From: Glaciecola sp. UBA983
GTDB lineage: Bacteria > Pseudomonadota > Gammaproteobacteria > Enterobacterales > Alteromonadaceae
Length of the DNA stretch: 8,921 nt
Assembly: GCA_002292215.1 (NCBI GenBank)
Contig: DBBN01000086.1
Coordinates: 1-8,921 of the forward strand
Reading direction: 5' to 3'
The notes beneath the pieces are model-generated. The model was given only the letters and a program-made list of their open reading frames with translations. It was not told the DNA's origin and searched no databases. The position numbers and the translations under genes were made by a program. Of this stretch, positions 1-6,432 are shown piece after piece (position 1 is the first letter of the stretch; each line of letters starts with the position of its first letter).

Positions 1-481
1 CAATCTCTGACCCGATGCCGCTATCGTCAGTGTCGATATCAAGATTGAAACCTTCAACGCTCGCATCCTTTAACTCTAGCTGGTCAAGAATCAGGCGACC
101 ATAGTAAGCCATCGTTTCCGAGACATTGTATTGATAACCAACCCCAATTCGCCAACGCACCACATCATACTCACCCGAAGCAGTGTTGGAGTCGTTGCGG
201 ATTTCCAGTTCTTGGCCGAGAGATGCATACTCTCCAAACAGGTGCATTTTATTACTAAACTGCCATGCACCGCCAATAAACCCACCGCCATCGGCATCAC
301 TCTCTACGTCTAGAGTTTCACTTCCCATGACTGCTCCGGATGTCTCTATGTCGTTGACAAAGCCACCGATAATTCCTCCCTCGATGTAAGTGAAGCCGAT
401 ATCGTCTGCTTGCGCCATTGCATTGTTAAATAAGATGGTAAATGCAGCTAAAGCCAATAACAAGACTGATTTGTTTTTCAT
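1..481 (-). CDS. Outer-membrane beta-barrel protein, 3' end cut by window edge
   Basis: The frame is open from the ATG at 481 to the window edge, giving 160 codons of the N-terminal part; the C-terminus lies outside. The first 23 residues form a Sec signal peptide: MKNK, then a hydrophobic run, then an AMA|QADD cleavage site. The mature part alternates polar and hydrophobic/aromatic residues with many glycines, as in IEGGIIGGFV (about 33-42), FIGGAW and HLFGEYASLG (about 70-90) and WRIGVGYQY (about 112-120). This is typical of antiparallel transmembrane beta strands in small OmpA/OprF-barrel or Opa-like proteins. Acidic stretches between the strands would be extracellular loops. The leader carries a weak ribosome site (AGAGAC about 6 nt before ATG) and a hairpin. 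It has no tight operon partner: an intrinsic terminator lies upstream. The specific function is not recognisable; adhesin-like or porin-family barrel are both possible. The barrel class is fairly secure, the role is not. Confidence 0.75.
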   Translation of the reverse strand, partial: MKNKSVLLLALAAFTILFNNAMAQADDIGFTYIEGGIIGGFVNDIETSGAVMGSETLDVESDADGGGFIGGAWQFSNKMHLFGEYASLGQELEIRNDSNTASGEYDVVRWRIGVGYQYNVSETMAYYGRLILDQLELKDASVEGFNLDIDTDDSGIGSEI

Positions 482-652
482 TTTAATGTCTCTATTGTTT
501 ATATGAGCAAAAAAGAGTTCTGCTCTTTCCTTGCCATAAATATACGTTAGTTCTTGGAAAGAAGCTCAGTTGACGTGTGTTAAATTTTTTTAATCTCTGC
601 TGTTGCAGCATATTACCGCTGATTGAAAATAAGCGTAACATCGCAGCCCCCC
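482..652. other. Non-coding gap upstream of the beta-barrel gene
   Basis: This AT-rich gap lies between the beta-barrel start and the upstream terminator and should hold the beta-barrel promoter on the - strand. I see TATATT and TAATAT as possible -10 elements, but neither has a good -35 at 16-18 nt. A perfect 5-bp inverted repeat, TGCTG-TTG-CAGCA, sits at 598-610 and could be an operator or chance. Open frames crossing the gap on either strand look non-coding and resemble no family I know. Confidence 0.4.
509..528 (-). promoter_or_regulatory. Leader hairpin with U-run upstream of the beta-barrel gene
   Basis: On the - strand, a perfect 6-bp stem (AAAGAG / CTCTTT) closes a 5-nt loop (CAGAA). 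Its 3' arm runs into a tract of six Ts. The hairpin ends about 27 nt before the ATG at 481, so it would lie in the 5' leader of the beta-barrel mRNA. It resembles a short intrinsic terminator or attenuator, but the stem has only three G/C pairs and half the T tract lies inside the stem. It may equally be a stability element or chance. Confidence 0.3.
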
Positions 653-693
653 AAAAAAAGGAACGACCGTTAACTGCCTCACAAGGGCCGTTC
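653..693 (-). terminator. Rho-independent terminator after the NERD-like fragment
   Basis: On the - strand GAACGGCC pairs with GGTCGTTC over 8 bp, including one G.U wobble, around a 17-nt loop, followed by C and seven Ts. On the + strand the same pair would be an A.C mismatch with no downstream T run, so the structure works only as RNA from the - strand. It begins 17 nt after the stop codon of the 71-codon gene and so ends that short transcript before the beta-barrel gene. Confidence 0.7.
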
Positions 694-709
694 AAGACCT
701 TAAAAAATA

Positions 710-925
710 TCAAACTTTATTATCATCTGACACTACTGTGGGTAAGGTTACATCTTTTACTAACGTATTATCTGACTCAGGTAACTGCGACAGCAGTCTG
801 TTTACCAAGAATTTCCCGAACATACCTTTAAACCATCGACTCTTGAATATCGAAACGAAAAGTAACAGAGGTATGATATACCAAACTTGAGCAAAAACAC
901 CTGATAGCAATCCTAATATATCCAT
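710..925 (-). pseudogene. Truncated NERD-family protein: N-terminal membrane anchor only
   Basis: This is a 71-codon reading frame. Residues 1-28 are a single hydrophobic membrane segment (MDILGLL...WYIIPLLLFVSIFKS). They are followed by WFKGMFGKFLVNRLL (31-45) and LVKDVTLPT (55-63). From family knowledge, this is how gammaproteobacterial NERD (nuclease-related domain) proteins begin: a membrane helix, then WFKG..GEF.VN, then L(I/V)K(N/D)VTLPT. In those proteins the last motif leads directly into the EDGTTQIDH segment and the nuclease core, usually about 200 further residues and sometimes a zinc ribbon. Here it reads VVSDDNKV and stops. The usual Glu of GEF is Lys (K38). None of the frames downstream to 482 resumes the domain. 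The ATG at 925 is chosen because AAGGAAG lies 4 nt before it; an in-frame ATG at 949 overlaps the probable -10 box. A promoter-like pair and a strong terminator flank it. It is most likely an internal-deletion remnant; a functional small membrane protein is the alternative. Confidence 0.6.
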
Positions 926-947
926 GAAACTTCCTTGTTCAACTAAC

Positions 948-977
948 ATCTTATTAAAAAATTGATTTAGGTGTTAA
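948..977 (-). promoter_or_regulatory. Probable sigma-70 promoter of the NERD-like fragment
   Basis: On the - strand TTAACA (972-977; 5 of 6 consensus positions) is followed after 18 nt by TAAGAT (948-953; 4 of 6). Transcription would begin about 15 nt before the ATG at 925, leaving just enough leader for the AAGGAAG ribosome site. It lies immediately after the probable ybbP terminator, so the short gene would be transcribed on its own. This is by eye only. Confidence 0.3.
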
Positions 978-983
978 AAGTAC

Positions 984-1015
984 AAAAAAACGCATGTCTG
1001 GTTTACAGCATCTTT
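984..1015 (-). terminator. Probable intrinsic terminator overlapping the ybbP stop codon
   Basis: On the - strand AAAGATGCTGT pairs with ACATGCGTTTTT around a 7-nt loop (AAACCAG). The stem is about 11 bp with one bulged T and two G.U wobbles, and it merges into a run of seven Ts (+ strand A run 984-990). The ybbP stop codon (TAA, 1003-1005) sits at the top of the structure and the last codons of ybbP form its 5' arm. The G/C content is modest, so it is likely rather than certain. Confidence 0.45.
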
Positions 1016-3564
1016 CGTAGCAAGACTTGGGTATTCATTGATAATAACCGCCAACAACTTGCAGCACCCAATAAACCAACAACAACAGCACCCGTTACCG
1101 GAGCGATAACCCAATATTCTAAATGCAAACTACTTTGCATTTGAAAAACATTGGTTTGCAACAAGTACAAGCTCACTTCATTAGCTAATGCCGCCATAAA
1201 ACCGGCGACTGATCCAATGATTAAAAACTCATAAATAACCGACAGTCTTATCATCATGCCTTTAGCACCTAATGTACGTAAAATGGCAAGCTCTCGCTGG
1301 CGTTCATCCATGCTAGCCTGGACTTGAGCCACTAACACCAAACTGCCTGCCACTAAGACCAACACTAATATAAATTCAATGGCTGCAGAGACTTGGTCAA
1401 TGATACTGCGTACTTGGTTTATACGAGCGTCAACATCAAACATCGTCACACTGGCAAAAGGTGCCATTAACTTCGTTAGTTCTGGTTTGCGCTCTGGAGG
1501 CAAATAAAAGCTCGTAATATAACTTGCTCTAAACTGCGACATCGCTTCTGGATGCAACACAAAAAAGAAATTCGGTTGCATCGTTTGCCAATTAACGGTT
1601 CTGACACTCGTGACTTGTACGGTGACGATTTCAGAGCCTATATTAAACGTTAACTCATCGCCCATTCCTATCCGCATCCGCTCACCCACTCGTTCCTCAA
1701 TAGAAACGGGAAACACTCCTTCGGGTAATGTGGAGTTTTGCGGCGTCCATTGGTCATGCCATTGACCTGCAATAATTTCATTACCCGACTGTAAAACAGT
1801 GTCCCAAGTCAGGTTCGCTTCACGACCTAAACCGCGACGAGTTTCATTGGTCGTATCTTCGTCTTCTTTGCTAATATCTGTGCGAATGAGCTCATCATTT
1901 ACTTTAACAAAACGTCCACGAGAAACTGGATATAAACCATCTGTATCAATACCATTTTTGGCAAAATGCTCGACTAGTTTCGGACGTTGCTCTTGCGTAA
2001 CATTTGCCAAGAAATAATTAGCTGTTCCTTGAGGTAATTGATCTCTCCACTGCTGCACAATATCGTTACGCATAACCAGTACAACCAGTAATAGCATTAT
2101 GGTTAGGGCAAAACTAATCAGTTGCACTGAATTATCTAAACTACGTCGTTTAATCCGCGCCCATGCCAGTTGCCAAGCACCCATTCGACCTTTTCCAAGT
2201 ACCCTACCTAAGGCAATTAAACCGAATGTCGCACCCAATAAAAGCCCCACTAAAATCAAGCCAGACACAAACAAAATCAGACTGATTTTTAGGTTTTGGG
2301 AGTACACCCACATCAATAATAAAATCGCACCACCCGCTGTAATATATTGACCACCACGAGAAGAAAAAGTAGCAGATATATCGCGACGTAATACCCGTAA
2401 TGGGGGGATTGAAAAAAGGCCTAATAATGGATATAAACAGAACAATAAGGCACACACACTGCCCGTGAAAATTGCAATTAACATCGGCCGCCAATACCAA
2501 ACTTGTAACGATACTTCCACCGTATCGGCTAATGCACTGACCACAATTTGTTGCAGTACAAACCCTACGACAGCGCCTAACATGATCCCTAAGATTGCAA
2601 TAAACGAGATTTGATATAAATACACTTTGCGAATAGTGTTGGTACTTGCGCCTAAGGTTTTCATGATCGCAACGGGATCAAAATGGCGTTGGGCATAACG
2701 TTGTGCGGCAACGCCAATCGCCACTGCTGCCAGCACAATCGCTAACAATGAGGCTAACAGGAAAAACTGTTCTGCGCGTGCGACTGATTCACCAATCGGG
2801 GATGTATCATCTTGCACCGACAACCAGCGATGAATTTGTCGGTCTAATTGCGGAGATAACGCATCAAAATAGTCATCTAAATCACTATTCTCCCCGGTAA
2901 AATACGCTTTGTAGTTTACTCTGCTACCAGGTCCTGTGACATTAGTTGCAGCAATATCTTGGTGATTAATTAACACCATTGGATCAGCATTGAACACACT
3001 GAAACCACCATCAGGGATTTCCGATAAAATCTGAGTCACCGTAAACGTCGCATCACCGAGTTCGATGTTATCCCCAATAACCAGTCCTAATAACTGAAAT
3101 AAACGAGAATCAATCCAAGCTTCACCGCGTTTAGGGATCTGCGTCGTAGCAGCGCCGGTCGCAAATAATTCAGGGGCTAATTTAATATTGCCTTTCAACG
3201 GATATGTGTCAGATACTGCACGTAAATCAACTAATGCCAATTCATCATTAGCAAATGCCATAGAACGAGTAGATACTTGCTCTGCGGTAGCTAAAGAAAA
3301 AGTCTGCGCTTGGGTGATCCACGCTGGATCAATAGGGTTACGCGCTGATAGTTGACGATCCGCGGCAATAAACTCCGCTGAACGGTCAGTCAACGCCCCT
3401 TGTAAGCGCTCAGAAAACAACGACAGTGATAACACCGCTGCGACCGATAAGATGATCGCAAATAAAATAATACTCAGTTCACCTCGTTTTGCCTCATGTT
3501 TGAACAAACGCCAAGCAAGTTGCCGTGGCATATTTTTCGCTCTAACAGAACTCATACTAATCAT
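1003..3564 (-). CDS. ybbP: ABC transporter permease, FtsX/MacB-type, YbbP family
   Basis: This 853-residue inner-membrane permease works with the adjacent ATPase YbbA; E. coli YbbP is about 804 residues. I count ten hydrophobic segments, near residues 31-50, 267-288, 316-345, 358-385, 408-422, 427-453, 479-497, 729-749, 775-798 and 817-838. Two large periplasmic domains lie at about 51-265 and 498-728. The FtsX core is duplicated: each half carries the cytoplasmic coupling-helix signature, FDPVAIMKTLGAST (295-308) and RQRELAILRTLGA (755-767). This architecture belongs to the type VII (MacB/LolCDE-like) exporters, which transmit ATPase motion to the periplasm instead of moving solute through a pore. 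The start at 3564 overlaps the ybbA stop as ATGA, with AGGA about 9 nt before it, so the two genes are translationally coupled. The substrate is not shown by the sequence; the divergent lipase/thioesterase tesA suggests hydrophobic or lipid-like molecules. LolE/LolC is excluded because those proteins are about 400 residues with four membrane helices. Confidence 0.92.
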   Translation of the reverse strand: MISMSSVRAKNMPRQLAWRLFKHEAKRGELSIILFAIILSVAAVLSLSLFSERLQGALTDRSAEFIAADRQLSARNPIDPAWITQAQTFSLATAEQVSTRSMAFANDELALVDLRAVSDTYPLKGNIKLAPELFATGAATTQIPKRGEAWIDSRLFQLLGLVIGDNIELGDATFTVTQILSEIPDGGFSVFNADPMVLINHQDIAATNVTGPGSRVNYKAYFTGENSDLDDYFDALSPQLDRQIHRWLSVQDDTSPIGESVARAEQFFLLASLLAIVLAAVAIGVAAQRYAQRHFDPVAIMKTLGASTNTIRKVYLYQISFIAILGIMLGAVVGFVLQQIVVSALADTVEVSLQVWYWRPMLIAIFTGSVCALLFCLYPLLGLFSIPPLRVLRRDISATFSSRGGQYITAGGAILLLMWVYSQNLKISLILFVSGLILVGLLLGATFGLIALGRVLGKGRMGAWQLAWARIKRRSLDNSVQLISFALTIMLLLVVLVMRNDIVQQWRDQLPQGTANYFLANVTQEQRPKLVEHFAKNGIDTDGLYPVSRGRFVKVNDELIRTDISKEDEDTTNETRRGLGREANLTWDTVLQSGNEIIAGQWHDQWTPQNSTLPEGVFPVSIEERVGERMRIGMGDELTFNIGSEIVTVQVTSVRTVNWQTMQPNFFFVLHPEAMSQFRASYITSFYLPPERKPELTKLMAPFASVTMFDVDARINQVRSIIDQVSAAIEFILVLVLVAGSLVLVAQVQASMDERQRELAILRTLGAKGMMIRLSVIYEFLIIGSVAGFMAALANEVSLYLLQTNVFQMQSSLHLEYWVIAPVTGAVVVGLLGAASCWRLLSMNTQVLLRKML

Positions 3565-4304
3565 ACTGATGCTTCCTGATCATGTGATGCAGGGTTATTT
3601 TGATGCTCCGTCTTTGACGATCCAAGGTTGTCCTGGTTCGGCGTCACCTCAACTAATTCACCCGCGGTCATCGCCAATTGACGATCACATTTTTTGGCTA
3701 ATTCAGGATCATGAGTAACCAAAATCAATGTCGTGTTGGATTGTTTGTTTAAATCAAAGAGTAATGACTCAACGTTATGCGAATTGTGTGCATCCAAATT
3801 ACCCGTTGGTTCATCGGCAAACAAAATTTTAGGAGATGTAATAAACGCGCGTGCAATCGCCACACGTTGCTGCTCACCTCCAGAGAGTTGATTAGGATAA
3901 TGTCCTGCCCGATGTTCTACGCCTACTTGTTTAAGTACTTCTAATGCTCTAGCTTTTGGATTATCCAAACCAATGATTTCTGCAGGTAACATGATGTTTT
4001 CGAGCGCAGTTAAGGACGGAACAAGCATAAAGCTTTGAAAAATAAACCCGACTTTCTCGCCGCGCAATTGTGCTCGCGCTTCTTCGTCTAAATCGTGTAG
4101 CGGTGCACCATCTAACCAAATTTCACCTGATGTGGCAGTATCTAATCCCGCTAATAACCCTAACAATGTTGATTTCCCCGAACCTGAAGCGCCAATAATT
4201 GCGATGGACTCCCCCGCTTCTACTGAAAAATTAACCGGTTGAAGGATCTGCAACTCGCCTTCACTCGTAGAAACTGTTTTAATAAGGTCTTTGGTTTTTA
4301 TCAT
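3561..4304 (-). CDS. ybbA: ABC transporter ATP-binding protein, YbbA (LolD/MacB-like)
   Basis: This 247-residue cytoplasmic ATPase powers the YbbP permease. All nucleotide-binding motifs are intact: Walker [10 protein letters not shown] (38-46), Q-loop FQSFML (Q90), ABC signature LSGGEQQRV (140-148), Walker [13 protein letters not shown] (160-171) with catalytic Glu165, and H-loop VTHD (H198). The [10 protein letters not shown] form and the [21 protein letters not shown] stretch place it in the LolD/MacB/YbbA group, close to E. coli YbbA. The last 25-30 residues form a polar Asn/Gln/Ser-rich tail beyond the usual fold, and the end overlaps the ybbP start by 4 nt. The ATG at 4302-4304 matches the family N-terminus ([16 protein letters not shown]), but no good ribosome site precedes it; the nearest purine-rich stretch, GGTGA, ends about 12 nt upstream. 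That leader is also the beginning of tesA, so expression may be tied to the divergent gene's sequence. Confidence 0.93.
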   Translation of the reverse strand: MIKTKDLIKTVSTSEGELQILQPVNFSVEAGESIAIIGASGSGKSTLLGLLAGLDTATSGEIWLDGAPLHDLDEEARAQLRGEKVGFIFQSFMLVPSLTALENIMLPAEIIGLDNPKARALEVLKQVGVEHRAGHYPNQLSGGEQQRVAIARAFITSPKILFADEPTGNLDAHNSHNVESLLFDLNKQSNTTLILVTHDPELAKKCDRQLAMTAGELVEVTPNQDNLGSSKTEHQNNPASHDQEASV

Positions 4305-4310
4305 GGAGCA

Positions 4311-5042
4311 ATGTTCACCGTGTTATTAAATAATTTATTATCTAAAGCGTGTCGCGCCTCAGTGCAATATTTAAAATTGTTGTGCTGCGCATTAATCGTC
4401 CTTTGTACGCAATTACATGCCGCTTCAGATCAATTATCCGAGCACCAACAATCTATGGATAATAGCAGCCAAGCCGGAAAAGTTGTACTGGTGTTAGGCG
4501 ATAGCTTAAGTGCTGCGTATGGCTTGACTCAAGAACAAGGATGGGTAAGTTTGTTACAAGATGTGTTAGCGCAACATAACAACCCTGATTTGGCGACGAT
4601 AAAAATTATCAATGCCTCTATTAGTGGAGAGACAACAGATGGCGGTTTAGCGCGTTTAACACGTTTATTGCATCAACATCAGCCTACTGATGTGTTAATT
4701 GAGCTGGGCGGGAATGACGGCTTGCAAGGGCATAGCATTAAAAAACTTAAAACTAACTTGCGTGACATGATCAAACAAAGCCTTGCAGCGAAGACGCAAG
4801 TGGCCGTGCAGCAAATGCAAATCCCAACCAATTACGGTGCACGTTATAATAATATGTTTATGAATGCATTTTCCCAAGTTGCAACCGAAAGCCAAGTTCC
4901 CCTAGTGCCTTTTTTCTTAACCGATATTGCGCTACAACCTGAACTAATGCAAAACGATGGGATCCATCCTACTGCCGAGGCACAACCATTGATTGCACAA
5001 TTTATGTTAGACAATTGGATAATCCCATTGGTGTTGCGTTAA
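4311..5042 (+). CDS. tesA: TesA-type arylesterase / acyl-CoA thioesterase I / lysophospholipase L1
   Basis: This is a 243-residue SGNH-hydrolase secreted to the periplasm. It hydrolyses thioester and ester bonds of fatty-acyl substrates, lysophospholipids and aryl esters in the characterised E. coli enzyme. All four catalytic blocks are present: GDSLS with nucleophile Ser65, SISGET with oxyanion Gly106, GGND with Asn135, and DGIHP with Asp216 and His219. A hydrophobic segment at 21-35 followed by LHA|AS (cleavage near 37) is a signal peptide with a long N-region; about 20 polar residues then precede the core at KVVLVLGDS. The ATG at 4311 is chosen because an earlier in-frame ATG at 4239 lies inside ybbA and would add a non-signal extension. 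GGAG at 4305-4308 is close to this ATG, so the in-frame GTG at 4320 (11-nt spacing) is also possible. It is divergent from ybbA-ybbP as in E. coli. No terminator is evident after the stop. Confidence 0.93.
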   Translation: MFTVLLNNLLSKACRASVQYLKLLCCALIVLCTQLHAASDQLSEHQQSMDNSSQAGKVVLVLGDSLSAAYGLTQEQGWVSLLQDVLAQHNNPDLATIKIINASISGETTDGGLARLTRLLHQHQPTDVLIELGGNDGLQGHSIKKLKTNLRDMIKQSLAAKTQVAVQQMQIPTNYGARYNNMFMNAFSQVATESQVPLVPFFLTDIALQPELMQNDGIHPTAEAQPLIAQFMLDNWIIPLVLR

Positions 5043-5142
5043 AACTGATACACAGTCGCGGCGCTGAGCAAACCATTTACATCGATTTTTTCTTGCACAC
5101 ATGCTTTGATGTCTTGCATCTTAATGGGTTGCAAACACAATG
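5043..5142. other. Convergent gap between tesA and the amidohydrolase pair
   Basis: This 100-nt stretch lies between two convergent stop codons. I see no convincing terminator for either direction: the GC-rich CAGT-CGCGGC-GCTG hairpin near 5052-5065 is short and about 20 nt away from a T run. On the - strand one frame is open through the whole gap and ends in a TAA next to the tesA stop. Its last 26 codons, from an ATG at 5120, would read MQDIKACVQEK...TVYQF. It has no ribosome site and I recognise no family. Confidence 0.3.
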
Positions 5143-6432
5143 CTATGGTCTGGTATACACCATCGGCTTGTCTTGCTTCAGATTGAGATAGCGATCACGC
5201 AACAAGGTCTGACGCGATTGCATTTTAATCGGTTCACCAGCAATAAATACATGCTCTGCAGCTTCTGTCACCTCTAATGGATCACCCGACCAGACGACTA
5301 CATCAGCTCGCATTCCTGGTGCCAGAGAACCTACTTGTTGATCTATCCCAAAGATTTCAGCCACGTTCTTGGTCAATGATGCAAGTGCTGCGTCGTAACT
5401 CATTCCATTTGCGACAGCATTACCGGCATGTTGTGTCGCTAAACGAATATTATGAGTTTCAATGCCGATTGCGACTTTCACGCCGGCTTTATCAAGACGA
5501 CCTGCATTTGCTAACGTCGCGCCGAGTGTGTCAAACGCACCGGGTAAATTGTACTCAGGATTGACAATAACAGGAATGTTCGCTGCCGCTAATTGATCCG
5601 CTACTCGCCATGCATCCGAGCCTGAAATAATGGCGACATTCAAGTTGCTAAACGCCTCTTTTAGAGCAATGATATGCAGTAAATCAGCTTTACGGTCAGC
5701 TTTAATTAACAGAGGTTGATGCCCTTGAACAACATGCCCTAAGGCTTTTGCATCAGCGCGAGAAATCATGCCATACCAAGGTTGGGTTGGCGATAAATCC
5801 GTATCAATCGCATATTCGGCTTCACTTAAGGCTTGTTTTAGTGCAACCCACAATGTACCACGCGTCCCACCGGTATCACTTGCACTAGCATTATTGACGC
5901 TAAGCGCCATAAACGCACGGGCTTTGAGTAAAGGGTCGTTATCCATTAATTGGATCACCGCCCCTTGTCCTTTAAACAAATAATCAGAAGATTCAATCCC
6001 CGTTACGGCAGTCGTAAAGCCTTCCATCCGAGTAATGGGGATCAAAGTCGAATCTGCATTTATACCATAAGATACATCAACCGCCGCGCCGATTGTCGTC
6101 ACCGGATGATTGGTAGTAGAGGCATCGACTTGTCCCGCAGAAAAACCCACTTCAACTAAGCCTAATGCTGTGTATGCGCCAATAAAACCGGGAGTAACCA
6201 CTTTTCCTGCCGCGTCAATACGCTCATATCCCCTTGGCGATGTAGAGCCTGCAATAATTTGTTCGACCTTGCCGTCTTTAATCAACACCGTTGCTTCTGC
6301 TAGTGTTCCTTGACCGGTTAAGGTATGCACTTTACCGCCTACAATAGCAAATTGACTCGCTAAGACCGACGTACTCAGTCCTAATACACCTACCACACCA
6401 ACTAGGGTGAACATCGTTAATAAACGTTTCAT
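5143..6432 (-). CDS. Secreted amidohydrolase-superfamily protein lacking metal ligands (probable pseudoenzyme)
   Basis: This is a 429-residue protein with a Sec signal peptide (MKRLL, hydrophobic core to about 20, then SVLA|SQ near 25), so it is periplasmic. It keeps the overall amidohydrolase plan. There is an N-terminal beta-sandwich half (AIVGGKVHTLTG, then IKDGKVEQI), the strand VVTPGFI (78-84) that leads into the barrel, and the C-terminal GSLAPGMRADVVVWSGDPLEV..AEHVFIAGE (368-400). The metal-binding residues are absent. The HxH after VTPGFI is replaced by GAYTALG (85-91). The beta-5 region reads LLIKADRKAD (241-250), the beta-6 region AIISGSDAWR (267-276), and the beta-8 Asp region AIGIETHN (321-328). 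A hydrolytic role is therefore doubtful. The start is secure: AAGGAG lies about 8 nt before the ATG, which overlaps the upstream stop as ATGA. It is co-translated with a paralogue that keeps the active site, which suggests a partner, regulatory or binding function. Confidence 0.85.
   Translation of the reverse strand: MKRLLTMFTLVGVVGVLGLSTSVLASQFAIVGGKVHTLTGQGTLAEATVLIKDGKVEQIIAGSTSPRGYERIDAAGKVVTPGFIGAYTALGLVEVGFSAGQVDASTTNHPVTTIGAAVDVSYGINADSTLIPITRMEGFTTAVTGIESSDYLFKGQGAVIQLMDNDPLLKARAFMALSVNNASASDTGGTRGTLWVALKQALSEAEYAIDTDLSPTQPWYGMISRADAKALGHVVQGHQPLLIKADRKADLLHIIALKEAFSNLNVAIISGSDAWRVADQLAAANIPVIVNPEYNLPGAFDTLGATLANAGRLDKAGVKVAIGIETHNIRLATQHAGNAVANGMSYDAALASLTKNVAEIFGIDQQVGSLAPGMRADVVVWSGDPLEVTEAAEHVFIAGEPIKMQSRQTLLRDRYLNLKQDKPMVYTRP

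Noticed and set aside
492..713. 73-codon frame on the - strand after the NERD-like fragment
   Set aside because: It runs through an intrinsic terminator and the beta-barrel leader, has no NERD residues, and its composition looks non-coding.
926..949. Longer start (ATG 949) for the NERD-like fragment
   Set aside because: ATG 925 has a strong ribosome site at 4 nt and matches the family N-terminus; ATG 949 overlaps the probable -10 box.
2204..2500. 98-codon hydrophobic frame on the - strand inside ybbP
   Set aside because: It is an out-of-frame reading of membrane-helix codons of ybbP; the hydrophobicity follows from T-rich codons.
1003..3564. LolC/LolE lipoprotein-releasing permease
   Set aside because: Length (853), ten membrane segments and duplicated FtsX signatures fit YbbP, not the four-helix Lol permeases, and tesA is the neighbour as for ybbAP.
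4239..4310. N-terminal extension of tesA from ATG 4239
   Set aside because: It lies inside ybbA on the other strand and would put a charged, non-signal stretch in front of the signal peptide; ATG 4311 or GTG 4320 is more consistent with the family.
5052..5085. Terminator between the convergent genes
   Set aside because: The only GC-rich hairpin has a 4-bp stem with a wobble and is separated from the T run by about 20 nt.
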